DNA of 64,000 bases from Gemmatimonadales bacterium (GTDB taxonomy: Bacteria > Gemmatimonadota > Gemmatimonadetes > Gemmatimonadales > GWC2-71-9), in NCBI GenBank assembly GCA_020633775.1, contig JACKDA010000005.1, positions 1 to 64,000 of the forward strand. Direction: 5' to 3'. A model generated the notes under the pieces. It saw only the letters and a list, made by a program, of their open reading frames with translations, had not been told where the DNA came from and made no database searches. Position 1 is the first letter of the stretch. Every line of letters starts with the position of its first letter. The translations under genes and the position numbers were made by a program. Of this stretch, positions 32,382 to 41,127 are shown in pieces.

Positions 32382-34883
32382 ATGCTCCCCGTCGACGCCG
32401 TCCTGCCCGAGCTTCTCAGCGCCCTCGCCGATCGAGGCATCGCGGTGCTCGAGGCGCCTCCCGGTGCGGGCAAGACCACTCGGGTCCCGCCCGCGCTCCT
32501 GCAGGCCGAGTGGCGGGGCGACGGCCGGATCCTCCTGCTCGAACCGCGCCGCCTCGCGGCCCGGGCCGCGGCCCGCCGGATCGCGGCGGAGCTCGGGGAG
32601 TCGCTGGGGCACACCGTCGGCTTCCGGGTCCGCGGCGAGTCGGTCAGCAGTCGCGACACCCGCCTGGAGGTGGTGACCGAGGGGGTGCTCACCCGGATGC
32701 TGCAGGACGACCCGTCGCTCCCCGGTGTCGCGGCGGTCGTCTTCGACGAGTTCCACGAGCGGTCGCTCCCCGGTGACGTCGGCCTCGCGCTCGTGCTGGG
32801 GGCGACGCGCGTGCTGCGTGACGACCTTCGGGTCGTGGTGATGTCGGCCACGCTCGATGGCGCACGCGTCGCGGCACTCCTTGGCGACGCACCCCGGATC
32901 ACCAGCGCGGGGAAGCTCTTCCCGGTCGAGACTCGCTTCGATCCCGCCCCGGATCCGCGGCGGCTCGAGGGGCACATCGCCGCGGTGGTGCGCGAGCTGC
33001 TCGCCACGGAGACTGGGTCGGTGCTGGTCTTCCTTCCGGGCGCCGGCGAGATCCGCCGCATCGAGGGGATGCTCGACGGCACGCTGCCACCGGATGTCGA
33101 CCTGCGACCGTTGCACGGCGGGATGGATGCGCGGGCGCAGGATGCGGCGATCGCCCCGTCGTCACCAGGGCGCCGCAAGGTGGTCCTCGCGACGAACGTG
33201 GCCGAGACCTCGCTCACGATCGACGGCGTTCGTGTCGTGGTCGACAGCGGGTTCGAGCGGGTGTCGCGCTTCTCGCCGCGGACCGGCATGACCCGCCTGG
33301 AGACCACGCGGATCACCCGCGCGTCAGCCGACCAGCGACGGGGGCGTGCCGGGCGCCTCGGCCCCGGCATCGCGGTGCGCTGCTGGAGCGCGGGCGAGGA
33401 TGCCGGACTCGTGCCGCATGCGCGCGCGGCGATCCTCGAGGCCGACCTGACGGGTCTGGCGCTCGACCTCGCGGCCGCCGGGTTCCCCGATCCGTCCGAG
33501 CTGCCATGGCTCGACCCTCCTCCCGCCGCCGCATACGCGGTCGCTCGTGCCCTGCTGCACGACCTCGGCGCACTCGACGCCCGGCATCACCTCACGCCGC
33601 ACGGCCGCGACCTGCTCGACCTCGGCGTCCACCCGCGGCTGGCGCACATGCTGATCCGTGCCGCCGCGCGAGGCCGCCCCGCGCTCGACCTCGCGACCAC
33701 GATCGCGGCACTCGCCGAGGAGCGGGACATCCTGCGTGGCGAGGGGCGGGCACCACCGACAGACCTCCAGTTGCGGATCGATGCCGTGACCCGCGACCTC
33801 GACGGCGCGCTGCTGGGCGGGGCAACGGTTGATCGCGGCGCGGTGCAGCGGGTGCGGGAGGCCGCCCGACTGCTGCGGCAGCGAGTCGGTCGGGTGGCAG
33901 TCGAGGATGGGGACCTCCCCGGTGCCGGCGGCCTCGCGTCGCTGGCCTGGCCGGACCGCGTCGCCAGGCGGCGGGACGCACCCGGTCGCTTCCTGCTGCG
34001 TTCGGGTCGCGGCGTGCAGCTGTTCGCGGATGATCCGCTGGCGCATGCGGACTGGATCGTCGCGCTCGAGGTCGATGATGCCGGTCGCGAGGGACGGGTG
34101 CTGCGGGCGCTGGAGCTCGCCGCCGATGATGCGGCCGCCCTGGTCGCGGAGGGGGCCACGATCGAGGAACGGATCGCGTGGGATGCGGCGACCGCGAGCG
34201 TCCTCGCCGTGCGCCGGCTCACGCTCGGCGCGATCGTGGTGCGCGAGGATGCGTTGGGCTCACCTGATCCGGCACGGGTCGCCGCCGCACTCGCCGCGGG
34301 GATCCGCGCCTCCGGCATCGCGGCCCTTCCGTGGACACCATCGGCGCGTCGGCTTCGCGAGCGACTCGCGTTCCTGCACCACCACGATCCGACCTGGCCG
34401 GATGTCTCGGATGCGGCGCTCACGGACGCACTGGAGGGGTGGTTGCTGCCGCATGCGATCGGCGTGCGTCGCCTCGCCGATCTTGGCCGGCTCGACCTCG
34501 CGGACGCGATCAGGTCCTTGCTGCCGTGGGCCCGGCGTGCCCGGCTCGACGCGCTCGCCCCCGAACGACTCACCGTGCCGAGCGGGTCGACCGTGGCGAT
34601 CGACTACGCCGATCCCGAGGCGCCGGTGCTCGCGGTGCGGTTGCAGGAGGTGTTCGGCTTGCAGGAGACGCCGCGGCTCCTCGAGGGACGGGTGCCGGTC
34701 GTGATGCACCTGCTCTCGCCGGCGCGCCGTCCGGTGCAGGTGACGCGCGACCTCGCCTCGTTCTGGCGCGAGGGGTACTTCGACGTGCGCAAGGACCTGC
34801 GCGGTCGCTATCCGAAGCACCGCTGGCCGGACGACCCGCTCACCGCGCCGCCGTCGGCATCGGTCCGCCGTCGCGACCGTTGA
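32382..34883 (+). CDS. hrpB: ATP-dependent DEAH-box helicase HrpB
   Basis: 833 residues, the usual HrpB length. Walker A APPGAGKTT (25-33), motif II Asp122-Glu-Phe-His125 (DEFH), motif III MSATLDG, motif V ATNVAETSLTIDG and motif VI QRRGRAGR, followed by the HA2 and the HrpB-specific C-terminal domain (ending near RYPKHRWPDDP). HrpB is a DExH RNA helicase of unclear role found widely in bacteria. The alternative ATG at 32346 adds 12 residues covering the promoter-like box, so I use 32382. Terminated by the bidirectional hairpin at 34896. Confidence 0.95.
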   Translation: MLPVDAVLPELLSALADRGIAVLEAPPGAGKTTRVPPALLQAEWRGDGRILLLEPRRLAARAAARRIAAELGESLGHTVGFRVRGESVSSRDTRLEVVTEGVLTRMLQDDPSLPGVAAVVFDEFHERSLPGDVGLALVLGATRVLRDDLRVVVMSATLDGARVAALLGDAPRITSAGKLFPVETRFDPAPDPRRLEGHIAAVVRELLATETGSVLVFLPGAGEIRRIEGMLDGTLPPDVDLRPLHGGMDARAQDAAIAPSSPGRRKVVLATNVAETSLTIDGVRVVVDSGFERVSRFSPRTGMTRLETTRITRASADQRRGRAGRLGPGIAVRCWSAGEDAGLVPHARAAILEADLTGLALDLAAAGFPDPSELPWLDPPPAAAYAVARALLHDLGALDARHHLTPHGRDLLDLGVHPRLAHMLIRAAARGRPALDLATTIAALAEERDILRGEGRAPPTDLQLRIDAVTRDLDGALLGGATVDRGAVQRVREAARLLRQRVGRVAVEDGDLPGAGGLASLAWPDRVARRRDAPGRFLLRSGRGVQLFADDPLAHADWIVALEVDDAGREGRVLRALELAADDAAALVAEGATIEERIAWDAATASVLAVRRLTLGAIVVREDALGSPDPARVAAALAAGIRASGIAALPWTPSARRLRERLAFLHHHDPTWPDVSDAALTDALEGWLLPHAIGVRRLADLGRLDLADAIRSLLPWARRARLDALAPERLTVPSGSTVAIDYADPEAPVLAVRLQEVFGLQETPRLLEGRVPVVMHLLSPARRPVQVTRDLASFWREGYFDVRKDLRGRYPKHRWPDDPLTAPPSASVRRRDR

Positions 34884-34895
34884 TGCCCGAACGCA

Positions 34896-34923
34896 CGACG
34901 CCCCGGCGGTTGCCGGGGCGTCG
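34896..34923. terminator. Bidirectional terminator between hrpB and the second barrel gene
   Basis: Perfect 12-base-pair stem CGACGCCCCGGC/GCCGGGGCGTCG with a GGTT loop, between two converging genes (stops at 34883 and 34947). The arms equal the outer 12 bases of the hairpin at 29963. Confidence 0.8.
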
Positions 34924-34946
34924 GGACTGCGCCGGGTCCGGGTCGA

Positions 34947-35480
34947 CTAGAACCGGATGCCGAGCGTGATCGGGATGAACTGCTGCGATTCCTCGCTGAA
35001 CACGTTGAGGATCTTCCCCTCCAGATAGAGGCCGGGGCCGAAGTTGAAGCCGAGGCCGCCCTCGATCGCGAAGTCGGTGTTGGTGGTCTCGCCGAAGTCG
35101 GGGAGGTCGTCGGCACCGGTCACTTCGCCGCGCACCAGCCCGGCCCCGCCGAGGAGGTAGAGATTGCCCGACGGCGCGTACTCGAGCCGGGCGAGGACGC
35201 CATACACGTTCTGGGTCAGGTCGGCGCCGAAGACATCACCGAGCACGTCCTTGTAGGCGAGCCGGTGGAACTGGGCATCGATCCCGAAGCCGAGCTTGCC
35301 GGTCGGGTTGCGCATCATGATCGTGACGCCGCCGCCGATGCCGGTGTTCACGATGTCGGCCGCATCGCCGACGGGCACGGTGGCACCCGCGTTGAGCCCG
35401 AAGGTCAGCCCGCCCTGCGCGGCGGCGGGGGCGGTGGCGGTGGCAGCGAGGACGAGACTGGCAAGGAGGACCTTGCGCAT
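34947..35480 (-). CDS. Small outer-membrane beta-barrel protein
   Basis: 177 residues: signal peptide (about 1-23, APAAAQ), then a barrel starting GLTFGLNAGATVPVG with strands such as GGGVTIMMRNPTGKLGFGID and LYLLGGAGLVRGEVTG, ending with Phe (TLGIRF). Resembles OmpW/OmpX-like porins. Length and ending equal those of 29411-29944, but the sequences are not closely similar. GGAGCG upstream of the ATG. Downstream is the shared terminator. Role unknown, perhaps a small-molecule or adhesion barrel. Confidence 0.85.
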   Translation of the reverse strand: MRKVLLASLVLAATATAPAAAQGGLTFGLNAGATVPVGDAADIVNTGIGGGVTIMMRNPTGKLGFGIDAQFHRLAYKDVLGDVFGADLTQNVYGVLARLEYAPSGNLYLLGGAGLVRGEVTGADDLPDFGETTNTDFAIEGGLGFNFGPGLYLEGKILNVFSEESQQFIPITLGIRF

Positions 35481-35504
35481 GAACGCTCCGTGGTTGTGGT
35501 CATG

Positions 35505-35544
35505 CGTCGGCCCCGGGGGCCGACGGCGCCCGATCACCGGGCGC
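35505..35544. terminator. Two adjacent hairpins between minus-strand genes
   Basis: Stem CGTCGGCCCC/GGGGCCGACG (35505-35525) and stem GCGCCCG/CGGGCGC (35526-35544) lie between the end of the serine hydrolase gene and the start of the barrel gene. Probable terminator pair for the former or leader structure for the latter; no T-run. Confidence 0.5.
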
Positions 35545-35583
35545 GGGGAGGAGTCGTTCGGGAGCGCCGCCGGTTGCACACCG

Positions 35584-36513
35584 TCAGGGGACGAACGCCT
35601 CGGCACCGGTGGGCGGTCGATATGGCAGGTCCGGTTCGAAGGTCCGCCAGAGGAGCGCGGAGACGGCGCGAATGAGCCGCCAGCTCTGGTTGTCGGCGGC
35701 GTAGGAGGTGTCGGTCGCCTCGCGGGTGATCACCGAGAAGACGTAGTCCCCATGCGGGGCGTTGACGAGGACGACCTCGGAGCGCGACCGATCGACCGCC
35801 CCCTGCTTCGACGCCACCTGGACCGTCGGCGGGATGCGCGAGAGCGCCTCGCCGTTCCAGTGGATCCGGGTCAGGTGGCGGTACATCGCCTCGCTCGCCG
35901 CCGGGGAGACGAACCGCCCCTCACGGATCCCGACCACCATCTCGGCGATCTCCCGGGGCGTCGTCTGGCCCCAGCCGTAGATCCGCCAGATGTCGCGGCG
36001 GCCCGGGGTGCGCGAGTTGACCCGGGTCTGGCTGAAGCCGTGCTCGGCGAGCCAGGTGTTGATCGCCTCGCCGCCGCCGACGAGGGCCTGGAGCCAGAGC
36101 GACGCGGCGTTGTCGCTGGTGGTGATCATCCAGAGCGTCACCTGGTTGAGCGGCACCGTGGCGCCGGCCTGGAGCTTGTCGAAGAGGTCGTCCTCGCCGT
36201 TGTAGCGGAGTGAGTCGGCCCAGGTCAGCTTCTGGTCGAAGGCGAGGTCGCCGTCGTGGACCCGCTGGAAGGTGGTCAGCAGGATCGGCACCTTGATCAT
36301 CGACGCGGTCGGGAAGAGCTCGTCGGCACGGAGCTCGGCGCCCCGGCCGCTCGGCAGGTGCCGCACGTAGATGCCGACCACGCCATCGACCTCGGCGGCC
36401 AGGGCGGCGAGCTGGCGTTCGAGGGTGCTGTCACGGGTCACCGCAGGCCACTGGGCCGTGAGCGGAGCGGCAACGAGGAGGGCGAGGAGCGGCAGGGCGC
36501 GGCGCATCGACAT
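35584..36513 (-). CDS. Class A beta-lactamase-fold serine hydrolase lacking Glu166 and KTG
   Basis: 309 residues: signal peptide about 1-20 (LTAQ), SxxK as Ser71-Met-Ile-Lys74, and SDN as Ser133-Asp-Asn135, typical of PF13354. The omega loop (about 161-185, TRVNSRTPGRRDIWRIYGW) has no ExxxN, so the deacylating Glu166 and Asn170 are missing, and the usual KTG/KSG is Lys236-Gln237-Gly238. The enzyme should still acylate but hydrolyse beta-lactams poorly; it may act on other peptides or esters. Two possible Met starts, 36513 and 36507. Promoter-like TTAATATC lies 23 nt upstream. Confidence 0.85.
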   Translation of the reverse strand: MSMRRALPLLALLVAAPLTAQWPAVTRDSTLERQLAALAAEVDGVVGIYVRHLPSGRGAELRADELFPTASMIKVPILLTTFQRVHDGDLAFDQKLTWADSLRYNGEDDLFDKLQAGATVPLNQVTLWMITTSDNAASLWLQALVGGGEAINTWLAEHGFSQTRVNSRTPGRRDIWRIYGWGQTTPREIAEMVVGIREGRFVSPAASEAMYRHLTRIHWNGEALSRIPPTVQVASKQGAVDRSRSEVVLVNAPHGDYVFSVITREATDTSYAADNQSWRLIRAVSALLWRTFEPDLPYRPPTGAEAFVP

Positions 36514-36535
36514 GGTCCGGGTGGGGTCTGACAGG

Positions 36536-36541
36536 ATATTA
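36536..36541 (-). promoter_or_regulatory. Possible -10 box TAATAT for the serine hydrolase
   Basis: A/T run in minus-strand orientation, 22 nt before the ATG at 36513. It fits the general TAnnnT form but not TAnnTT. Confidence 0.35.
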
Positions 36542-36636
36542 ACCGTCCGATTGCCCCATCGACCCCCACCGGGCGAAACGTTCGACGCGGCAGTGCCGTA
36601 CCAAGGGGCACCCCTCACTCCGGCCCCGGACCTGCC

Positions 36637-38982
36637 ATGGCGCTGCTCCCGCTCCTGCTGCTCACCCTCGCCGTGCCGGTGGCGGACACGATCGACGGCC
36701 CGGTGTACCGGGGGCGGGAGGGCGAGACCCGGGTCGCCCCGCCGCGCCTCGAGGCGACCATCACCGTCGATGGCACCCTCGACGAGCCGGCCTGGCAGGA
36801 TGCGGCGCTCCTCACCGGCTTCTCCCAGTTCACCCCGGTCGACGGGGTCGCGGCGGCGGACTCGACCGAGGTCCTGATCTGGTACTCGGGCACGGCACTG
36901 CACATCGGGATCCGGGCATTCGACGCGGGTGGCGGGGTGCGCGCGACGCTCGCGCAGCGCGACCGGATCTTCGGCGACGACAACATCCAGTTCTTCCTCT
37001 CCACGTTCAATGACGGGCGACAGGCGACGTTCCTCGCGGTCAACCCGCTCGGCGTGCAGGCCGACGGGGCGGTCAACGAGAGTGGTCGGGTGAGCTGCAG
37101 TGGCTTCAACTGCTCGGTCGGCACCCGCGAGGGCCCGGACCTGTCGCAGGACTTCGTCTGGCAGTCGGCGGGGCGGCTCACCGACACGGGCTACGAGGTC
37201 GAGATCGTCCTGCCGCTCAAGAGCATCCGCTTCCAGTCCGCCGCGGTGCAGACGTGGGGGATCAACGTGCTCCGGGTGGTGCAGTCGCGCGGGCAGGAGC
37301 AGACCTGGACGCCGGCGCGGCTCGGGCAGTCATCGTTCCTCGCCCAGTCGGGCCAGCTCGTCGGGCTCGAGGGGCTGCGCACCGGGCGCGCGGTCGACGT
37401 GATCCCGACGGTCACCTCGCGCGTCGATGGCGGGCCGACCAGTCCGGGGTGGGATTACCACGGCGGGTCGCCGGAGTTCGGCGGTTCGCTGCGCTGGGGG
37501 GTGACCCCGAACCTGACGCTCAACGCCACCGCGAACCCCGACTTCTCGCAGGTCGAGAGCGACGTCGGGCAGTTCGCGTTCGACCCGCGCCAGGCGCTCT
37601 TCTTCCCGGAACGGCGCCCGTTCTTCCTCGACGGGGTCGAGCAGTTCCAGGTGCCCAACAACCTGATCTACACCCGACGCATCGTGCAGCCGGTGGCGGC
37701 GACGAAGCTCACCGGCAAGGCGTTCGGCACCCAGGTCGGCGTGCTCGCCGCGGTGGACGAGCGGGCGGTCTCCCGCTCGGGCGACAACCCGCTCTTCGGG
37801 GTGCTGCGCCTCGCGCGGGATCTCGGCCCGGGCTCCCAGGTCGGGATGGTGTACACCGAGCAGCACGATGGGGACGACCTGAACCGCGTTGCGGGCATCG
37901 ACGGTCGCGTGGTGCTGGGGCGGGTCCATTCGGTGACCTTCAACGGCGCGCTGGCGCACGACCGGATCGGCGGCACCGGAACGACCGCCCCGCTCTGGGG
38001 CCTCGGCTATCGCTACAACGGGCGGGCGTTCCGGACCCGGTACTCGATCAGCGGCATCGATGAGGCGTTCCGGACCCGCACCGGGTTCATCACCCGTCCC
38101 GGGATCGCCAACGCCCGGCTGTCGCACAGCTACACCTGGCTGCGGCCGGAGCGCGCGCTGCAGTCCTTCACCGCCGAGCTGGCGGTCGATGGCACCTGGG
38201 TGTACGACTCGCTGGTGGGCGGCGGCGACATCCAGGATCGCAAGCTGCACCTGAACCTCAACAGCCAGTGGGGCGGGGGCTGGACGATCGGCGCCTCGGT
38301 GCTCGACGAGAGCTTCGGCTACGATCCGACGATCTATGCCAACTACGGCGTGCTGCAGGGCGATGGCACCATCGCACCGTTCGTCGGGACCCCGCGCATC
38401 GCCAACCTCGACTACGTGCTGAGCATCGGCTCGCCGCAGTTCGCGCTCGGGTCGTTCAACGTCTTCCTCCTGTACGGTGACGACGAGAACTTCGACGAGT
38501 GGGCCTCGGGGCGGCTGTTCTGGCTGCAGACCAGCGCCACGCTCCGCCCCAACGACAACCTGCGCTTCACCGCGTCGTACCGGCACATCCAGGTGAACCG
38601 GCCCTCGGACGGGAGCCGGGTCTCGCTGCAGATGGTGCCGCGCCTGCAGGCCGAGTACCAGCTCACCCGTGACCTGCAGGTGCGGCTGATCTCGCAGTAC
38701 GCGCTGCAGGCCCGCGACTCGCTGCGGGACGACAGCCGCACCGGGCTGCCGCTGGTGATCCGCGACCCGGCGACCGGGACGTATCGCCGGGCGCTGGAGC
38801 AGCGCGATGGCCGGCTCCGGAGCGACCTGCTGCTGACCTACTTCCCGAATCCGGGCACGGTGATCTATCTCGGCTACGGGGCGTCGCACGCCGAGCCGCT
38901 GGAGGATGGCCGGCGGATCTTCACCCGGACCAACGACGGCTTCTTCCTCAAGCTGTCGTACCTGTTCCGCATGACGGGCTGA
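36637..38982 (+). CDS. DUF5916 / CBM9-like outer-membrane protein
   Basis: 781 residues: signal peptide about 1-17, a carbohydrate-binding CBM9-like domain (about 30-220: TVDGTLDEPAWQDA, DDNIQFFLSTFNDG) and the DUF5916 domain (about 230-780), which in related proteins forms a large beta barrel; the mid part has the signature NATANPDFSQVESDVGQ and FPERRPFFLDGVE. These proteins occur in Bacteroidota, Gemmatimonadota and Acidobacteriota and are thought to reside in the outer membrane; function unknown, sugar binding suggested by the first domain. Divergent from the serine hydrolase; its 5' region lacks a clear promoter box. Confidence 0.92.
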   Translation: MALLPLLLLTLAVPVADTIDGPVYRGREGETRVAPPRLEATITVDGTLDEPAWQDAALLTGFSQFTPVDGVAAADSTEVLIWYSGTALHIGIRAFDAGGGVRATLAQRDRIFGDDNIQFFLSTFNDGRQATFLAVNPLGVQADGAVNESGRVSCSGFNCSVGTREGPDLSQDFVWQSAGRLTDTGYEVEIVLPLKSIRFQSAAVQTWGINVLRVVQSRGQEQTWTPARLGQSSFLAQSGQLVGLEGLRTGRAVDVIPTVTSRVDGGPTSPGWDYHGGSPEFGGSLRWGVTPNLTLNATANPDFSQVESDVGQFAFDPRQALFFPERRPFFLDGVEQFQVPNNLIYTRRIVQPVAATKLTGKAFGTQVGVLAAVDERAVSRSGDNPLFGVLRLARDLGPGSQVGMVYTEQHDGDDLNRVAGIDGRVVLGRVHSVTFNGALAHDRIGGTGTTAPLWGLGYRYNGRAFRTRYSISGIDEAFRTRTGFITRPGIANARLSHSYTWLRPERALQSFTAELAVDGTWVYDSLVGGGDIQDRKLHLNLNSQWGGGWTIGASVLDESFGYDPTIYANYGVLQGDGTIAPFVGTPRIANLDYVLSIGSPQFALGSFNVFLLYGDDENFDEWASGRLFWLQTSATLRPNDNLRFTASYRHIQVNRPSDGSRVSLQMVPRLQAEYQLTRDLQVRLISQYALQARDSLRDDSRTGLPLVIRDPATGTYRRALEQRDGRLRSDLLLTYFPNPGTVIYLGYGASHAEPLEDGRRIFTRTNDGFFLKLSYLFRMTG

Positions 38983-39097
38983 GGCGTCACCGGATCGTCA
39001 TTCCGGGGAGGAGTCGTGACCGGGCCGTCGCGGACAACCGACCGTGACGTGACACGCGGTGTGGATACTGTCGCACGGAGCCAACCCGAGAGCGACC

Positions 39098-39979
39098 GTG
39101 CCCCTCCGTGCCGCACCCCCGATTCGTCGCACCGTGCTCGTCGTCCTCGACGGCCTGCGGCCTGATGCCATCACCCGCTTCGACCTGCCGACGCTCCAGG
39201 GGCTGATCCCCCGCGCGGCCCGGACCCTCGCCGGTCGCACCGTCTCCCCTTCGGTCACCAACGCCGCGATGGCCTCGCTGCTGACCGGGGTGCGGCCGGC
39301 GGTCCATGGGCTGACCTGCGACCGGTTCCGGATGCCGAGTCGCCGGGATCACCTGCGGCCGCTGCCCGCGCTGCTGGCCGAGGCGGGCCACGAGACGCGG
39401 ACCTGGATGGCGCGGATCCCGCTCCCCTTCACGCCGCTCGCGGTCCGGCTGGCCGGCGTCCTCGGCATCCTCGCCCGGTTCCGGGGGGAGGATGCCCTCG
39501 AGATCGTGGCCGACGCGGCGCCGACCCTGCGGGAGGAGGCGGGGCTGATCCTGCTCCACCTCCCCGACGCCGATCGGGCCGGTCACGCGGAGGGGTGGAT
39601 GGGGGCGGCCTACCGGCGGGCCGCCGAGCGGCTCGATGCGGCCCTTGGCGAGGTGATCCGGCACGCGGGGATCTGGCGGGATCCCGGCACGCTGCTGGTC
39701 GTGGTGGCCGATCACGGCGGCGGCGGGGCGACGGCGACCGACCACGACAGCCCGCATCGGCTCGATCGGACCATCCCGGTGCTGCTCGCGGGCGATGCCG
39801 TGGCACCAATGGCGCTGCTCGACCCGGTGTCGCTGCTTGATGTCCCCGCCACGATCGCGTGGGCGATGGGAGCCGAGGTGCCGTCGTCGTGGGAGGGTCG
39901 GGTGCTGATCGAGGGATTCGTGCCGGAGCCGACCGTGGCCGGGCCGGTGCCGCGCGTGCTCAGTGCGCGCGGGGCCTGA
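39098..39979 (+). CDS. Alkaline-phosphatase-superfamily phosphodiesterase/pyrophosphatase
   Basis: 293 residues from the GTG at 39098; a GTG at 39059 would add 13 residues starting MWILSHGA across a GATACT box, so is less likely. Motifs of the ENPP/phosphopentomutase-type fold: first metal ligand Asp18 (VVLDGLRPD), nucleophile Thr54 (PSVTNAAMASLLTG), DADRAGH near 155 and the second metal site VADHGG near 205. Hydrolyses phosphodiester or pyrophosphate bonds with two zinc ions; substrate unknown. No signal peptide. Its stop faces the crcB gene only 3 bases away. Confidence 0.82.
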   Translation: MPLRAAPPIRRTVLVVLDGLRPDAITRFDLPTLQGLIPRAARTLAGRTVSPSVTNAAMASLLTGVRPAVHGLTCDRFRMPSRRDHLRPLPALLAEAGHETRTWMARIPLPFTPLAVRLAGVLGILARFRGEDALEIVADAAPTLREEAGLILLHLPDADRAGHAEGWMGAAYRRAAERLDAALGEVIRHAGIWRDPGTLLVVVADHGGGGATATDHDSPHRLDRTIPVLLAGDAVAPMALLDPVSLLDVPATIAWAMGAEVPSSWEGRVLIEGFVPEPTVAGPVPRVLSARGA

Positions 39980-39982
39980 GGA

Positions 39983-40363
39983 TCAGCGTCCGGCCAGCCA
40001 TTGCGCGAGCGCGCCGCCGGCGAACACGGCGAGCACGGAGAGCACCAGCGAGGCGAGGGCGTAGAGGAGTGCCCGCCCGGCGAGTCCACGGGCCGCGAAG
40101 TCGAGCGTCTCGTACGCGAAGCTGCTCATCGTGGTGAAGCCGCCGCAGAGTCCCACCGTGAGGAAGAGCCGCAGCGGCTGGGAGAACGCCGAGGTCTCGG
40201 TGGCATACACCACGACGGCCCCGAGCAGGAACGAGCCGACGAGGTTGACGAACAGCGTGGCCCACGGGAAGGCGTCGGCGTGGCCGCGGACCACCCAGAG
40301 CGAGACGAGGTAGCGCAGGGTGGCGCCGGTCGCCCCGCCCGCGGCCACGGCGAGGCCGTTCAC
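39983..40363 (-). CDS. crcB: Fluoride channel CrcB/Fluc
   Basis: 126 residues, four membrane helices, with the family motifs GGATGATLRYLVSL, NLVGSFLLG and the TGxxGGFTTMSSF-like break (GLCGGFTTMSSFAYET), which provides the sodium site and the Phe-lined pore. The single gene implies a dual-topology homodimer. It exports F- passively and protects enzymes such as enolase. GTG start overlaps the stop of the amidotransferase gene by 4 bases, making it the last gene of the amidoligase operon; no fluoride riboswitch is present. Whether its presence there is functional or accidental is unclear. Confidence 0.93.
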   Translation of the reverse strand: MNGLAVAAGGATGATLRYLVSLWVVRGHADAFPWATLFVNLVGSFLLGAVVVYATETSAFSQPLRLFLTVGLCGGFTTMSSFAYETLDFAARGLAGRALLYALASLVLSVLAVFAGGALAQWLAGR

Positions 40364-41127
40364 GCCAGCCGGGACTCGGTGTCGCGCGCGGCGGCGTCGA
40401 CGAACGCCCCGAAGAGGCGGCCGACCGACGGGGCGCCCGGGTCGAACATCTCCGGATGCCACTGGACGCCGACGGCGAACTGGTCCTCCACCTCACCCGC
40501 CTCGATCAGGCCGTCCGGTGCCCACGCGGTGGGCCGGAGCCGGAAGCCGGCCTCGCGGATCCCCTGGTGGTGCATCGAGTTGACCGGGACCGAGACGGCC
40601 CCGAGGGCGGTCCCGAGCTGCGAGGTCCGGTCGAGCTCGATCGGATGGGCGAGGTGATCGCGGGCCCAGCCGGCGGTGGGGAAGTAGTCGTGCTTGATCG
40701 ACCCCTCGCGCTCGTCGGTGAGGTCCTGCCACAGCGAGCCGCCGAGGGCGATGTTGAGCACCTGCAGCCCGCGGCAGAGCCCGAGGAACGGCTTGGCGTC
40801 GCGGATCGCCCAGCGGGTCAGCACCACCTCGGTGGTGTCGCGGGCCGGGTCGAGCCGGTCGAGGTGGCGGTGGCGCGGGGAGCGGTAGTAGGCCGGGTCG
40901 ACGTCGATCCCGCCAGGGACCAGCAGGCCGTCGAGCCGGTCGTAGATCTCGTGCAGGGTGGCCGGGTCCTCGGCGAGGAGCGGCACCAGCACCGGCACGC
41001 CCCCGCTCGCCATCACGGCGTGGACGTAGCGCTGGTTCATGACCCACGAGCTGGGCAGCGCCTCCGGGATGCCATCGATGGCATGGAGGGTCTGGGTGGT
41101 CACACCGATCAACGGACGACGACGCAT
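40360..41127 (-). CDS. Gamma-glutamyl-gamma-aminobutyrate hydrolase-like (class I GATase fold)
   Basis: 255 residues of the PuuD family (peptidase C26). Nucleophile Cys118 in FLGLCRGLQ, with His224 and Glu226 in VQWHPEMF completing the triad; oxyanion region GLLVPGGIDVDP at 67-78. Family members hydrolyse gamma-glutamyl amides. Located in an operon with three amide ligases, it may trim or deprotect a gamma-glutamylated intermediate, as PuuD does in the puu pathway (inference). ATG overlaps the stop of the preceding ligase by one base. Confidence 0.92.
   Translation of the reverse strand: MRRRPLIGVTTQTLHAIDGIPEALPSSWVMNQRYVHAVMASGGVPVLVPLLAEDPATLHEIYDRLDGLLVPGGIDVDPAYYRSPRHRHLDRLDPARDTTEVVLTRWAIRDAKPFLGLCRGLQVLNIALGGSLWQDLTDEREGSIKHDYFPTAGWARDHLAHPIELDRTSQLGTALGAVSVPVNSMHHQGIREAGFRLRPTAWAPDGLIEAGEVEDQFAVGVQWHPEMFDPGAPSVGRLFGAFVDAAARDTESRLA

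Noticed and set aside
35584..36513. Functional class A beta-lactamase
   Set aside because: The omega loop lacks the deacylating Glu and the KTG motif is KQG.
40364..41127. Fluoride riboswitch before crcB
   Set aside because: crcB follows in an overlapping operon inside coding sequence; no crcB-motif was found.
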